Source of the DNA: Polyangiaceae bacterium
GTDB taxonomy: Bacteria; Myxococcota_A; Polyangia; Polyangiales; Polyangiaceae
DNA: 64,000 bases
Assembly: GCA_015075635.1 (NCBI GenBank)
Contig: JABTUA010000001.1
Span: 930,001 to 994,000, forward strand
Reading direction: 5' to 3'
In this document: one piece after another, positions 1-10,268 of the stretch
Layout of the letters: each line of letters opens with the position of its first letter
How positions within the stretch are numbered: the first letter of the stretch is position 1
Program-made: the position numbers and the translations under genes
Notes under the pieces: model-generated
Seen by the model: only the letters and a program-made list of their open reading frames with translations
What the model was told of the DNA's origin: nothing
Databases searched by the model: none

Positions 1-1
1 C

Positions 2-646
<645 letters not shown>

Positions 647-711
647 GGCTGGTCGGGGCGAGCGCGCTCACGCGCCATGTCGCGGCTCACCGCACGGGGC
701 GCGGATGCGGC

Positions 712-951
712 GGGCGTGCGGTTGGGCGTGCGGTTGGGCGTGCGGTTGGGCGTGCGGTTGGGCGGTCGAGCGGGGAATGGGGTGCGCGGCGCGGCCGAAG
801 TGTGCGGTTGGGCGTGCGGTTGGGCGTGCGGGAGCGGGGAATGGGGTGCGCGCCGCGGCCGAAGTGTGCGGTTGGGCGTGCGGTTGGGCGTGCGGTTGGG
901 TGTGCGGTTGGGCGTGCGGTTGGGCGTGCGGTTGGGCGTGCGGCTGGGCGT
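712..951. repeat. 12-bp tandem repeat array with embedded longer repeat
   Basis: The unit GGGCGTGCGGTT is repeated head to tail in three blocks, roughly 712-763, 805-831 and 868-951, with a few unit variants in the last block. The blocks are separated by two copies of a ~36-bp spacer (GAGCGGGGAATGGGGTGCGC followed by a CCGAAGTGT end), so the whole is a nested repeat. Because 12 is divisible by three, all six frames are open and give peptides such as ACGW or PNRT repeats, but no start, ribosome site or flanking domain supports translation. The array fills most of the 409-bp gap between the first gene and the next; I see no gene in that gap. Confidence 0.9.
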
Positions 952-1055
952 CGCGAGGCCTCCTCGCGCGGCCCGCGCCCATGGGGCACGCGGGGGGAGC
1001 GGGGGCGCACCTCGGCGAAGAGCACGCGCGGGTACCTCGCCGCCGGAGCGGTGCC

Positions 1056-1460
1056 CTACTGTTTGGACTGTTTGAGCTCCGCCGCCAGCTCCTCCAGCAT
1101 GATGCGGCACCTGGGGTCGGAGCAGTGGCGCACCACTGCGAAGGGCACCCGCCGGGTCTTCTCGTCCTTGCCGGTGACGACGAACACCGTGTCGGCGTCG
1201 CGGGTCGCGAGCACCGTCGCCGGGGAGACTTGCTCGGCCTTCCAGCCCGCCTTTTCCAGCGCGCTCGCGTAGGCCCCGGCCAGCTCCTCCCGCTTTCGGT
1301 CGGGGTACTCGACCGTCACGACCAGGTTGTCCTCCTTGCAAACGCGTCCGCCGTCGAGCACCACGCCCAGACGTCTGGCGGTCGGGCTCTCTGCGATCGG
1401 ATCGCACGGCTTCTGGCAACCCGCGGCGGCCACGACGACGGCGAGGAGCCACGTTCTCAC
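1056..1460 (-). CDS. small putative lipoprotein
   Basis: The 134-residue product starts at a GTG with a short hydrophobic signal (WLLAVVVAAAGC) whose lipobox Cys implies export and lipid anchoring. A longer upstream extension in the same frame exists but would bury the signal and run into the divergent gdh leader, so the GTG is preferred. The mature part is small, mixed alpha/beta by composition, with five further Cys residues including CDPIAES near the start and CSDPRC near the end. No known family is recognised. It is transcribed divergently from glutamate dehydrogenase. Confidence 0.6.
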   Translation of the reverse strand: MRTWLLAVVVAAAGCQKPCDPIAESPTARRLGVVLDGGRVCKEDNLVVTVEYPDRKREELAGAYASALEKAGWKAEQVSPATVLATRDADTVFVVTGKDEKTRRVPFAVVRHCSDPRCRIMLEELAAELKQSKQ

Positions 1461-1530
1461 GTCGAGGAGCGTACCCCTTTCCGCCCGCGCGCCCATCGCG
1501 ATACTCTCCCCGTCTCCGAGGGAGGCGCCC

Positions 1531-2769
1531 ATGAGCATGAACGCGACCGAGACCACCAATCACTACCTGACTCGAGCGTTCGACCTGCTCAAGCTCTCCC
1601 CGCGTTACAAGACTTTGCTGCTCACGCCGAGCCGAGAGCTCCGGGTGGAGGTCGCGATCGAGCTCGACGACGGCAACATCGGCAACTTCATCGGCTACCG
1701 CATCCAGCACGACAACTCCCGCGGGCCGTACAAAGGCGGGCTCCGCTATCACCCGGACGTGGACCTCGACGAGGTGCGCTCGCTCGCGAGCCTGATGACC
1801 TGGAAGACCGCGGTGGTGAACGTGCCGTTCGGCGGGGCCAAGGGCGGCATCCAGGTCGACCCGAGCAAGCTCTCGCGGCGTGAGCTCGAGCGCCTGAGCC
1901 GGCGCTTCATCGACCAGATCGCCGAGCTGATCGGCCCGGACGCGGACATCCCCGCGCCGGACATGAACACCAACGCCTCGGTCATGGCGTGGATGTTCGA
2001 TCAGTACAGCAAGCGCTACGGGTTCTCGCCCGGCGTCGTCACCGGCAAGCCGGTGGGGCTCCACGGTTCCCTCGGCCGCGACGCCGCCACCGGTCGCGGC
2101 TGCCTGTTCGCGATCCGCGAGGTCCTGGCCTCGGAGGGTCGGAAGCTCCAGGGCACGCGCTTCGCCGTGCAGGGCTTCGGAAACGTGGGCAGCTGGTTCG
2201 CCAAGCTGGTCCATGCGGAGGGCGGGCGCGTGCTCGCGGTGAGCGACGTGAAGGGCGGCATCACGAACCCCGACGGGCTCGACATTCCGCGCGTGGTCGA
2301 GCACGCGGCGGCGACCGGCAGCGTGGTCGGCTTCCCGGGCAGCACCCCGATCTCGAACGAGGATCTGCTGACGACGGACTGCGACGTGCTCGTACCGGCG
2401 GCGCTCGGTCACGTCCTGACGCGGGACAACGCCGAGAAGGTGAAGGCGAAGTGGGTGGTGGAGGCCGCCAACGGCCCGACCACCATGGAGGCGGACGAGA
2501 TCTTCAACCGGCGCGGCGTGGTCTGCCTGCCGGACATCTGGGCCAACGCCGGCGGCGTGACCGTGTCCTACTTCGAGTGGACGCAGAACACGCAGAAGTT
2601 CCGCTGGCCCGAGGAGCAGGTGAACCGCGAGCTCGAGAGCCACATGGTCGAGGCCTGGAGGTGCATCCAGAGCACCATGAAGGAGCACGGCTGCTCCATG
2701 CGCACCGCGGCGTTCGCGCTGGCCGTGACCCGGGTGAAGGAAGCCACCGACTTGCGCGGGCTCGGGTGA
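1531..2769 (+). CDS. gdhA: glutamate dehydrogenase
   Basis: This 412-residue enzyme interconverts glutamate and 2-oxoglutarate plus ammonia with NAD(P). The start ATG at 1531 sits 6 bases after a GGAGG ribosome site; longer in-frame extensions lack the family. The substrate domain shows PYKGGLRYHP (Lys68), PFGGAKGGI (catalytic Lys104) and PAPDMNTN (Asp144). The Rossmann domain has GFGNVGSW. Length matches the ~410-residue hexameric class. The coenzyme preference cannot be fixed by eye. The stop overlaps the GTG start of the next gene, suggesting cotranscription. Confidence 0.95.
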   Translation: MSMNATETTNHYLTRAFDLLKLSPRYKTLLLTPSRELRVEVAIELDDGNIGNFIGYRIQHDNSRGPYKGGLRYHPDVDLDEVRSLASLMTWKTAVVNVPFGGAKGGIQVDPSKLSRRELERLSRRFIDQIAELIGPDADIPAPDMNTNASVMAWMFDQYSKRYGFSPGVVTGKPVGLHGSLGRDAATGRGCLFAIREVLASEGRKLQGTRFAVQGFGNVGSWFAKLVHAEGGRVLAVSDVKGGITNPDGLDIPRVVEHAAATGSVVGFPGSTPISNEDLLTTDCDVLVPAALGHVLTRDNAEKVKAKWVVEAANGPTTMEADEIFNRRGVVCLPDIWANAGGVTVSYFEWTQNTQKFRWPEEQVNRELESHMVEAWRCIQSTMKEHGCSMRTAAFALAVTRVKEATDLRGLG

Positions 2770-3728
2770 GAAGCGTGCGACCGTTCCTGCTCTTGGCGCT
2801 CGGGCTGTGTGCGTGCCGGGATCCGGCGCCGCCGGCGCCGCCGCGGGCCGAGCCGGTGGCGCCGCCGAGCGCGCCGGCGAGCGCAGCGCCGAGCGCCGTG
2901 CCGCCCGCGGCGCCCCCGCCCGCGCCCGAAGCGCTCCCGGGGCCGCCGAGCGCCGAACGCTACCCGTGGCTCGCGGACCCGAACCTGGAACCGAAGGCGG
3001 TCGAGACGCTGCGCACGCGCTTCCCGCCGCCGCCCGGCTTCCGGCGGGTCGTCCCGGTGCCGAAGAGCTTCGGCGAGTGGCTGGGCGACCTGCCGTTGGC
3101 CGAGGCCGGGACGCCGGTGCGAGCCTTCGACGGGCGCGTGCTGCACCCCGCGACCGACAAGCGCATCGCCGCCGTCGTCGCCCTCGACGTCAGCCGCGCG
3201 GATCTGCAGCAGTGCGCCGACACCGTGATCCGCCTGCACGCGGAGTGGCGCTGGTCGCAGGGTGCGCGCGACATGAGCTATCGCGCCGCCGCTGGCATGG
3301 AGCTGCCATGGTCGCGCTGGGCGAGCGGCGAGCGCATCGTGCCCAAGGGCGCGAGCATCCAGTGGGTGCCTGGGAGCAAGGCCGTGGACGACCACGCGAG
3401 CTTCCGCAAATACCTGGACGCGGTGTTCGCCTGGGCCAACACCGTGAGCCTGGAGAAGCAGGCCAGGCAGGTGTTGCCGGTCGATCTGCGCGCCGGCGAT
3501 TTCTTCATCCTGCCCGGCAACCCGGGCCACGTCGTCTTGGTGCTCGACGTCGCCAGGGGCAAGGAGCGAGTGGCGCTGCTCGGTCAGAGCTTCATGCCCG
3601 CGCAGAACATGCAGGTGCTGCGCGCTCCCGACGGTGGTCCCTGGTTCCACGTCGATCCGTCGAAAGACGTTGACACACCGTTCTGGAAGCCGTTTCCGTG
3701 GGGCTCGCTGAGGCGGCTCCCGGAATGA
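2766..3728 (+). CDS. DUF4846 family lipoprotein
   Basis: The 320-residue product begins at a GTG that overlaps the gdh stop (GTGA). It has an N-terminal lipoprotein signal (LLLALGLCAC), a long Pro/Ala-rich linker to about residue 60, then a globular domain beginning YPWLADPN and including RFPPPPGFRR. I assign the latter to DUF4846, a family of unknown function often found as bacterial lipoproteins. The stretch DLRAGDFFILPGNPGHVVLV is typical of that family. It is probably periplasmic or surface-attached. No enzymatic residues can be claimed. Confidence 0.7.
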   Translation: MRSVRPFLLLALGLCACRDPAPPAPPRAEPVAPPSAPASAAPSAVPPAAPPPAPEALPGPPSAERYPWLADPNLEPKAVETLRTRFPPPPGFRRVVPVPKSFGEWLGDLPLAEAGTPVRAFDGRVLHPATDKRIAAVVALDVSRADLQQCADTVIRLHAEWRWSQGARDMSYRAAAGMELPWSRWASGERIVPKGASIQWVPGSKAVDDHASFRKYLDAVFAWANTVSLEKQARQVLPVDLRAGDFFILPGNPGHVVLVLDVARGKERVALLGQSFMPAQNMQVLRAPDGGPWFHVDPSKDVDTPFWKPFPWGSLRRLPE

Positions 3729-5005
3729 AGGTGGCGAAGGCGAAAGCGAAGAAGGCCGAGGTGGAGGCGGAGAAGCTGCCGCCACCGGAGCGGCGCGAGC
3801 GCCGCTCGCTTTCGCACGTGGGCGGTGCCATCGAGACGGCGGGCCCGGATCTCGCTCGGGCCGAGGTGCTGAAGCGAGCCCTCAGCGTGCGCGCGGACGA
3901 ACAGAGCACGATGCGCCACGTCCACGGCTTCCACAGCTACCCCGCGCGGCTGCACCCCGAGACGGCCGCGCGTCTGGTCGAAGGTCTTTCGAAGCCGGGA
4001 GACACCGTGCTCGATCCGTTCTGCGGCAGCGGCACGGTGCTGGTCGAGGCGCACCGGCTCGGGCGACGCGCGCTCGGCATCGACGCCAACCCGCTCGCTG
4101 TCGAGCTGGCGAAGCTGAAGACGTTGGGGCTGGGGACGCGGGAGACGGCCAGTCTGGTGGAGACGGCGCAGCAGATCGCGGAGAAAGCCGACGCTCGCCG
4201 GCTGGCCAAGGCGGCGCCGACTCGTCGCTACGGACCGGAGGACCGCGAGCTCTTCGACATACACGTTCTGCTCGAGCTGGACAGCCTCACGAGCGGCATC
4301 GACTCCCTCCCGCGCGGAGAAATGAAGCGCGCGCTGCTCTTGGTGCTCTCGTCCATGCTGACCAAGGTCAGCAAGAAGCCGGGCGACACCACCAGTCGGA
4401 CGTCGGCGCGGCGGCTGCCTGGCGGCTTCGCGATCGCGTTCTTCGTGAAGAAGACCGAGGAGCTGGTGCGCCGCCTGCAAGCCTATCAGGCGCTGGTCGC
4501 GGATCCGCGGATCGAGGTCAAGGTCGGCCCCGGCGACGCACGCCACCTCGAGCGCGTTCGCGCCGGCAGCGTCGCGCTGGTGGTCGCTTCGCCGCCTTAT
4601 CCCGGCGTGTACGACTACTACTCGCACCACGCCGTGCGTCTGCGCTGGCTGGGGCTGGAGGAGGAGCGCTTCGAGCGCTTCGAGATCGGCTCGCGGCGCG
4701 GCGCCAAGGGCAGGACCTTCGACGCTGCGCTCGCCACCTGGCGGCGCGACTTCGGCGCCTGCCTCGGGGAGATGGCGCGGGTGCTCTCGCCGAAGGGCGC
4801 CGCCGCCTTGATCATCGCGGACAGCGCGCTCAGCGGGCGGGCCTTCCGCGCCGATCAGGTCACCGCCGCGCTGGCGGAGAACGTCGGGCTGCTGGTAGTG
4901 GCGCGGGCGTCGCAGAAGCGACCGCACTTCCACCTGCCGAGCCAGGCGGCCTTTCGCGGCGAGCCGCGGCGAGAGCACGTGCTCCTGTTGAAGCACGCGC
5001 CCTAG
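3725..5005 (+). CDS. SAM-dependent DNA-methylase-like enzyme
   Basis: The ATG at 3725 overlaps the previous stop (ATGA), giving 426 residues. Motif I DPFCGSGT is at residues 97-104, and the catalytic-type SPPY motif lies near residue 288, so the order is SAM-binding first, catalytic second. SPPY is typical of N4-cytosine or N6-adenine amino-methyltransferases. HSYPARLHPET just before motif I is common in stand-alone bacterial members; some relatives modify tRNA (TRM11-like), so the target is open. The first 30 residues are Lys/Glu-rich. No restriction endonuclease is nearby. Confidence 0.75.
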   Translation: MKVAKAKAKKAEVEAEKLPPPERRERRSLSHVGGAIETAGPDLARAEVLKRALSVRADEQSTMRHVHGFHSYPARLHPETAARLVEGLSKPGDTVLDPFCGSGTVLVEAHRLGRRALGIDANPLAVELAKLKTLGLGTRETASLVETAQQIAEKADARRLAKAAPTRRYGPEDRELFDIHVLLELDSLTSGIDSLPRGEMKRALLLVLSSMLTKVSKKPGDTTSRTSARRLPGGFAIAFFVKKTEELVRRLQAYQALVADPRIEVKVGPGDARHLERVRAGSVALVVASPPYPGVYDYYSHHAVRLRWLGLEEERFERFEIGSRRGAKGRTFDAALATWRRDFGACLGEMARVLSPKGAAALIIADSALSGRAFRADQVTAALAENVGLLVVARASQKRPHFHLPSQAAFRGEPRREHVLLLKHAP

Positions 5006-5026
5006 CCGCGGTTGCCCCGCCTCACT

Positions 5027-6604
5027 TCAGCGCCGGCGGCGACGCGCGAACAACGCCCCGAGCGCCGTCAGCACGAGCCAGCTCGACGACGGAGCGCTCC
5101 GGGCCGGAACGCGGCAGCCGCAGCCGCCGTCGTCCTCGCCGACGTCGAGGCCGGTGCCGCCGTCCTTGCCGCCGCCCACGCCGCCGTCCTTGCCGCCGCT
5201 CGCGCTGCCGCCGGTGGAGCTGCCGCCGGTCGCGCTGCCCGCCGCGCCGCCGGTCGCGCTGCCCGCCGCGCCGCCGGTCGCGCTGCCCGCCGCGCCGCCG
5301 GTCGCGCTGCCCGCCGCGCCGCCCGTGCTGCCCGCTGTTCCGCCGGTCGCGCTGCCCGCCGCGCCACCGGTCGCACCGCCTGTCCCGCCGGTCGTGCCGC
5401 CTGTCCCGCCGGTCGTGCCGCCGGTACCGCCGGTCGCACCGCCGGTACCGCCGGTCGCACCGCCGGTCCCGCCGGTCGTGCCGCCTGTCCCGCCGGTCGT
5501 GCCGCCGGTACCGCCAGTCGTGCCACCGGTACCGCCGGTCGTGCCACCGGTACCGCCGGTTCCTCCGCTGCCCGCGTCTGCGCAGCCGGCGATCGGCGTG
5601 TGCGTGCACCCGCTGGTGGTGTTGCAGGCATCGGTCGTGCAGGGATCGTTGTCGTCGCAGTTGACCGTCGTGTTCACGCAGGCGCCGCTCGTGGTGTTGC
5701 AGCTGTCGGTGGTGCAGGCGTTGTTGTCGTTGCAGTTCTTCGCGACGTGAGCGCAGCCGGTGGCGGGGTTGCAGCTGTCGGTGGTGCAGGCGTTGTTGTC
5801 GTCGCAGTTCGTGGGCGTGGTGCCCGGCTGGCACGAACCGTTCGCGCAGGTGTCACCGGTGGTGCAGGCGTTCTTGTCGTCGCAGGGGTTGGTGTTCGGC
5901 TGCCCCAGGCACACCCCGTTGTTGGGGTTACAGGTGTCGGTGGTGCAGACGTTGCCGTCGTCGCAGTTCTTCATCGTCGCCGGCGCGCACTTGCCCGCGC
6001 CGTCGCAGGTGTCCGTGAGCGAGCAGGCGTTGCCGTCGTTGCAGCTCGTGTCCTTCAGCAGGTTCAGCGCCTGGCAGCTGCCAGCCGTGGCATTGATGAT
6101 GCAAGTGTTGACTACGCAGCCGTTGCGGCCATAGCTGCATGGGCTGACCGCCGAGATGCACGTCCCCGTGCCGTTGCACTGCCCGCTGCACGTGTTCGTG
6201 TTGAGAGAGTTCGCCGGCCGACAAGCCGCGCCGGCCTTGGCGGCCACCGCGATGCAAGCGCCGTTCAGGCACGAGTTGGCGCAGGGTCCGCTGCCGATGC
6301 CGCTGACCGTGCCGCATGCGGCGCCGTCGAGGGTCTTGATGCCGGCTGCCGCGAGCGTCACGCACGCCGGTAAGCTGTTGGTGCCCACGAAGCAGATGCC
6401 GCCGCACTCGAGCAGTGGACCCGTGGCGCCGTCCGGATCGCAGGGCTGCCCGATGTTGCCCGCCGTGCAGGGGCCGGTCAGAAACTCCGTGGCCTCTCCG
6501 GTCGGCTCGCTGGGCGAAGACGTCTCCGTCGGCTCGTCGGCCGCGGAGCAGGACATGATTCCAAGCACGCTCAGAAGCGCGACTGCGCTGGTGACCTTAC
6601 GCAT
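5027..6604 (-). CDS. secreted Cys-rich repeat protein with MYXO-CTERM tail
   Basis: The 525-residue product starts at an ATG preceded by GGGAGGA. The N-terminus is an export signal with a lipobox-like MSC. The middle carries about eight repeats of the NCDDxNxCTTDxCNxxxG type (for example NCDDNNACTTDSCNPATGCA), followed by ~130 residues of GGTGGT and GSATGGAA linker. The C-terminus has a CGC motif, a hydrophobic helix (WLVLTALGALFA) and an Arg run, the layout of the MYXO-CTERM sorting signal processed at the myxobacterial surface. It is probably displayed outside the cell; function unknown. Having both lipobox-like Cys and MYXO-CTERM is notable. Confidence 0.8.
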   Translation of the reverse strand: MRKVTSAVALLSVLGIMSCSAADEPTETSSPSEPTGEATEFLTGPCTAGNIGQPCDPDGATGPLLECGGICFVGTNSLPACVTLAAAGIKTLDGAACGTVSGIGSGPCANSCLNGACIAVAAKAGAACRPANSLNTNTCSGQCNGTGTCISAVSPCSYGRNGCVVNTCIINATAGSCQALNLLKDTSCNDGNACSLTDTCDGAGKCAPATMKNCDDGNVCTTDTCNPNNGVCLGQPNTNPCDDKNACTTGDTCANGSCQPGTTPTNCDDNNACTTDSCNPATGCAHVAKNCNDNNACTTDSCNTTSGACVNTTVNCDDNDPCTTDACNTTSGCTHTPIAGCADAGSGGTGGTGGTTGGTGGTTGGTGGTTGGTGGTTGGTGGATGGTGGATGGTGGTTGGTGGTTGGTGGATGGAAGSATGGTAGSTGGAAGSATGGAAGSATGGAAGSATGGAAGSATGGSSTGGSASGGKDGGVGGGKDGGTGLDVGEDDGGCGCRVPARSAPSSSWLVLTALGALFARRRRR

Positions 6605-6712
6605 CGATTCCTCCCGATGAAAAGCAGCGCTCAGAGTACAGGCTCGGGGCCTTGGGCGAAATGGTGACCCTATCGATTGCCGCGGGCTCGGCGCATCCCT
6701 AGGCATTGGCCC

Positions 6713-9700
6713 ATGTCCGCGCCCGATCGCAGGCCCAATCGGCTGATCACCGAGACCAGCCCGTATCTGCTCCAGCACGCCCACAACCCGGTGGACTGGT
6801 ACCCGTGGGGACCGGAGGCGCTCGAGCGCGCCCGGCGCGAGGACCGCCCCATCCTGCTCAGCATCGGCTACGCGGCGTGCCACTGGTGCCACGTCATGGA
6901 GCGCGAGAGCTTCGAGAACGAGGTCATCGCGCGGCAGATGAACGAGCACTTCGTCTGCATCAAGGTGGACCGTGAGGAGCGCCCGGACTTGGACGAGATC
7001 TACATGGCCGCGACCGTGTCCATGAGCGGCGGCGGCGGCTGGCCCATGACGGTGTTCCTGACTCCGGACCAGCGCCCGTTCTTCGCCGGCACCTACTTCC
7101 CGCCCGAGGACAGGTACGGACGCCCGGGCTTCGGCACGCTGCTCGGACGCATCACCGAGCTCTGGCAAAAAGAGCGCGACAGCCTGTTCGCGCAGGCCGA
7201 GGAGCTCACCGAGCAAGTCGAGGCGCAGTCGAAGCTCGCGCGCGCGAGCTCCATCGACCCGAACGCGATCGGCGCGGCGGTGGAGCAGCTCGGCGCCGCC
7301 TTCGATCCGCGCTGGGGCGGCTTCGGCGCGGCGCCGAAGTTCCCGCCCTGCTCCGCGCTGGAGCTGCTCCTCTGCCACCACCACCGAAGCGGCGACGCCC
7401 AAGCGCTCGAGATGGTGACGAAGACGCTGGACGGCATGAAGAACGGCGGCATCTACGATCAGCTCGCGGGTGGTTTCGCGCGCTACTCGACGGACGAGCG
7501 CTGGCTCGTTCCTCACTTCGAAAAGATGCTCTACGACAACGCGGCGCTCGCCCGGGTGTACCTCTGGGCCTTCCAGGTCACGCAGGACCCGGAGTACGCC
7601 CGGGTGGCCCGAGAGACGCTCGACTACGTGCTACGCGAGATGCAAGGCCCGGAAGGCGGCTACTACTCCGCCACGGACGCCGACAGCGAGGGCGAGGAAG
7701 GGAAGTTCTTCGTCTGGAGCCCGGATCAGATCCGAGCCGTGCTGAGCGCGGAGGAGGCCGATCGGTTCTGCGCCTTCTACGACGTGACACCGGCGGGGAA
7801 CTGGGAGGGCAAGAGCATCCTCAACACGCCCAAGCCGGACGCCGAGCTCGCCGCGTCCCTGGCCGGCGCGAGGCAGAAGCTCTACGCCGCGCGCTCCGAG
7901 CGCGTACCACCGCTCCTGGACGACAAGGTGCTCTCTGCCTGGAACGGGCTGATGATCGGCGCCATGGCCGAAGGCGCGCGCATCTTGGGCGATCAGCGCT
8001 ACCTGGAGAGCGCCGAGCGCGCAGCCGCCTTCGCCCTCGATCGCCTGATGCGGCCCGACGGTGGCCTCTACCGCACCGCGCGTGGTGGCAAGGCTCACCT
8101 GGATGCCTACCTGGAGGACTACGCCTACCTCGGCGATGCGCTGCTCGACCTCTACGAAGCTGGGGGCTCGGCGGCGCACCTCTCGAACGCGACGCGCCTT
8201 TGCGAGCGCTTGCTCGCCGACTTCGGCGATCCGGCGGGTGGCGCCTTCTACTTCACCGCTCACGCACACGAGCAGCTCCTGACCCGCACCCGCGAGGGGC
8301 ACGACGGCGCCCTGCCGAACCCGAATGCGGTGGCCGCGCGGCTGCTCGCGCGGCTCTCGGTGCAGCTCGATCGCCCCGAGTGGCGCGAGCGCGCCGCCTC
8401 CGCGCTCACCGCCTACGGCCAGCTCATCGAGCGTTCGCCGCGCTCGTTCGCGACCTCCCTCGGCGTAGTGGACTTCTTGGCCGAGCCGCCCCTCGAGCTC
8501 TGTCTGGTCGGCGAAGCGAGCGACCGCCAGCCGCTTTGGGCCGAAGTTTCTCGTCACTACCTGCCCAATCGTTCGATCGGTCTCGGTACGGACCACTCCG
8601 CGCTGACTCGAGGCAAGTCCCTGGTGGACGGCAAGCCGGCCCTGTACGTGTGCCGCGACTACGCCTGCCAGGCGCCGATCACCAAGCCGGAGGAGGTCGC
8701 CGAGGCCCTCGGCGCCGCCGCCAAGAGCGCCCGGGAGGCGCGCAGAGGCTGCATCGGCGCGAAGAAGCTCCCGGGCCACGCCAGCGCCGAAGGCACGCGT
8801 GCGCTCTCGGAGAAGCACCCTGAGAACGCCTACGTCGAGCTCGGCGCGAGCGGGCTCTGGGTCAGCAGGCTCGGCTTCGGCGGCTACCGCGTCAGCGCGC
8901 ACAGCGCGGAGCACCGCGCGGCGTTGATCGACGCGCTCGGCGCCGGAGTGAACCTGATCGACACCTCGACCAACTACACCGACGGGGAGAGCGAACGCCT
9001 GATTGGTGAGGTGCTCGCCGAGCTGGAGCAGAGCGGCCGGCTGTGGCGAGACCAGATCGTGGTCGTCTCCAAGCTCGGCTACGTGCAGGGCAAGAATCTG
9101 GAGCTGGCGAAGGAGCGCGAGAGCGCGGGTCGGGCTTTCCCCGAGATGGTCAAGGTCGGGCCCGGCATCTGGCACGACCTCCACCCCGAGTGGCTGGAGG
9201 ACCAGCTCGGGCGCTCGCTCGATCGCCTGGGTCTCGAGAGCTTGGACGTGTGTCTGCTCCACAACCCGGAGTACTTCCTCACCGACGCGGTGAAGCGCGG
9301 CGAAGGCCCGCTCGGGAAGCTGCGCGACGAGTTCTACCGGCGCGTCGAGGCGGCGTTCGTGCACCTCGAAGCCGAGCGAGCGCGCGGGAGGATCCGCGCC
9401 TACGGCGTGTCGAGCAACACCGTGGGCAGCTCGCCGGACGATCGCGATGCCACGGAGCTCGCGCGCTTCCTCGCCGCGGCCCGGCGCGCCGGGGGTGACG
9501 CGCACGGCTTCCGCGTGCTCCAGCTGCCGTTGAACTTGTTCGAGACCGGCCCCGCCGAGCGCGGCGTGCTCGAGCTGGCGGCGCGGGAGAAGATCGCCGT
9601 GCTGGTCAATCGCCCGCTGAACGTCATCGCCGGGCAAGAGCTGGTGCGCCTGGCCGACCCCCCCATCTTGGCGGGCGCACCTCCGATCGAAGCAGCGCTG

Positions 9701-10258
9701 GCGCGCGTCGCGGAGCTGGAGCAAGAGTTCAGGAAGCAGCTGGCGCCGAGGCTCCGCACCGGGCCGGGCAGCCCGCCGCCGGAGGCGCTCTTCAACTGGG
9801 GCGAGCAGCTCGGCCGACTGCCGGCGGCGGCGCAGACCTTCGCGGAGTGGAGCCAGATCGAGCACGAGGTGGTCCTGCCGCGCACGCACCACGTGCTCTC
9901 GGCGCTCGATCGCGCGATGCGCGGCGATGCGGAGAAGCCCTGGCGAGACTTTCGCGCGCGCTACGCGCCGGCGCTCGAGCAGTTGCTCGCGGCGCTCGGG
10001 CAGCGCGCGGCGGAGCGCAGCCGCGCCTTCTCGCTGCGCCTGCACGCGGCGCTCGATCCTCACCTGCCCGCGGCGCGGCGTGCGGCCACGCTCTCCCAGA
10101 AGGCGCTCCTCGTCGTCGCGAGCCAATCCGGGGTGACGAGCGTGCTCGTGGGCATGCGCCGCCCTGCCTACGTCGCCGACGCCCGCGCGGTGCTGGGCTG
10201 GGAGCCGCTCGAGTCACCGGCTGCAGCGCTGACCGCCGCAAAGGCGCTCGTGGGCTAA
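6713..10258 (+). CDS. YyaL/DUF255 thioredoxin-domain protein fused to aldo/keto reductase
   Basis: The 1181-residue product has two modules. Residues 1 to ~690 match the YyaL/SPATA20 family: [20 protein letters not shown], a thioredoxin-like CHWC (Cys56, Cys59), then an (alpha/alpha)6-barrel-like region with [15 protein letters not shown] and SAWNGLMI. From about residue 705 an aldo/keto reductase begins ([15 protein letters not shown]) with catalytic-type DTSTNY, Lys in VVSKLG and LLHNPEY. The reductase half is long (~475 residues) because of insertions. The ATG at 6713 is the first that precedes the conserved N-terminus. The fused junction is continuous in one frame. Substrates are unknown. 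Confidence 0.85.
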   Translation: MSAPDRRPNRLITETSPYLLQHAHNPVDWYPWGPEALERARREDRPILLSIGYAACHWCHVMERESFENEVIARQMNEHFVCIKVDREERPDLDEIYMAATVSMSGGGGWPMTVFLTPDQRPFFAGTYFPPEDRYGRPGFGTLLGRITELWQKERDSLFAQAEELTEQVEAQSKLARASSIDPNAIGAAVEQLGAAFDPRWGGFGAAPKFPPCSALELLLCHHHRSGDAQALEMVTKTLDGMKNGGIYDQLAGGFARYSTDERWLVPHFEKMLYDNAALARVYLWAFQVTQDPEYARVARETLDYVLREMQGPEGGYYSATDADSEGEEGKFFVWSPDQIRAVLSAEEADRFCAFYDVTPAGNWEGKSILNTPKPDAELAASLAGARQKLYAARSERVPPLLDDKVLSAWNGLMIGAMAEGARILGDQRYLESAERAAAFALDRLMRPDGGLYRTARGGKAHLDAYLEDYAYLGDALLDLYEAGGSAAHLSNATRLCERLLADFGDPAGGAFYFTAHAHEQLLTRTREGHDGALPNPNAVAARLLARLSVQLDRPEWRERAASALTAYGQLIERSPRSFATSLGVVDFLAEPPLELCLVGEASDRQPLWAEVSRHYLPNRSIGLGTDHSALTRGKSLVDGKPALYVCRDYACQAPITKPEEVAEALGAAAKSAREARRGCIGAKKLPGHASAEGTRALSEKHPENAYVELGASGLWVSRLGFGGYRVSAHSAEHRAALIDALGAGVNLIDTSTNYTDGESERLIGEVLAELEQSGRLWRDQIVVVSKLGYVQGKNLELAKERESAGRAFPEMVKVGPGIWHDLHPEWLEDQLGRSLDRLGLESLDVCLLHNPEYFLTDAVKRGEGPLGKLRDEFYRRVEAAFVHLEAERARGRIRAYGVSSNTVGSSPDDRDATELARFLAAARRAGGDAHGFRVLQLPLNLFETGPAERGVLELAAREKIAVLVNRPLNVIAGQELVRLADPPILAGAPPIEAALARVAELEQEFRKQLAPRLRTGPGSPPPEALFNWGEQLGRLPAAAQTFAEWSQIEHEVVLPRTHHVLSALDRAMRGDAEKPWRDFRARYAPALEQLLAALGQRAAERSRAFSLRLHAALDPHLPAARRAATLSQKALLVVASQSGVTSVLVGMRRPAYVADARAVLGWEPLESPAAALTAAKALVG

Positions 10259-10268
10259 CCTACGGCGC

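Noticed and set aside
712..951. Possible CRISPR array
   Set aside because: Units are 12 bp without unique spacers, and no cas genes are present.
668..1075. Several open frames with ACGW, PNRT or AVGR repeats over the 12-bp array
   Set aside because: They are by-products of a repeat unit divisible by three; no start, ribosome site or domain supports any one of them.
5022..5834. Long alternative frames opposite the MYXO-CTERM gene made of PPVxPPV or RRYRRHD repeats
   Set aside because: They arise from the repetitive GGTGGT linker; the minus-strand frame has the signal peptide, Cys repeats and MYXO-CTERM.
7631..10126. Very long minus-strand frame opposite the DUF255-AKR gene
   Set aside because: Arg/Ala/Glu-rich antisense frame typical of high-GC genes; the plus strand has clear catalytic motifs.
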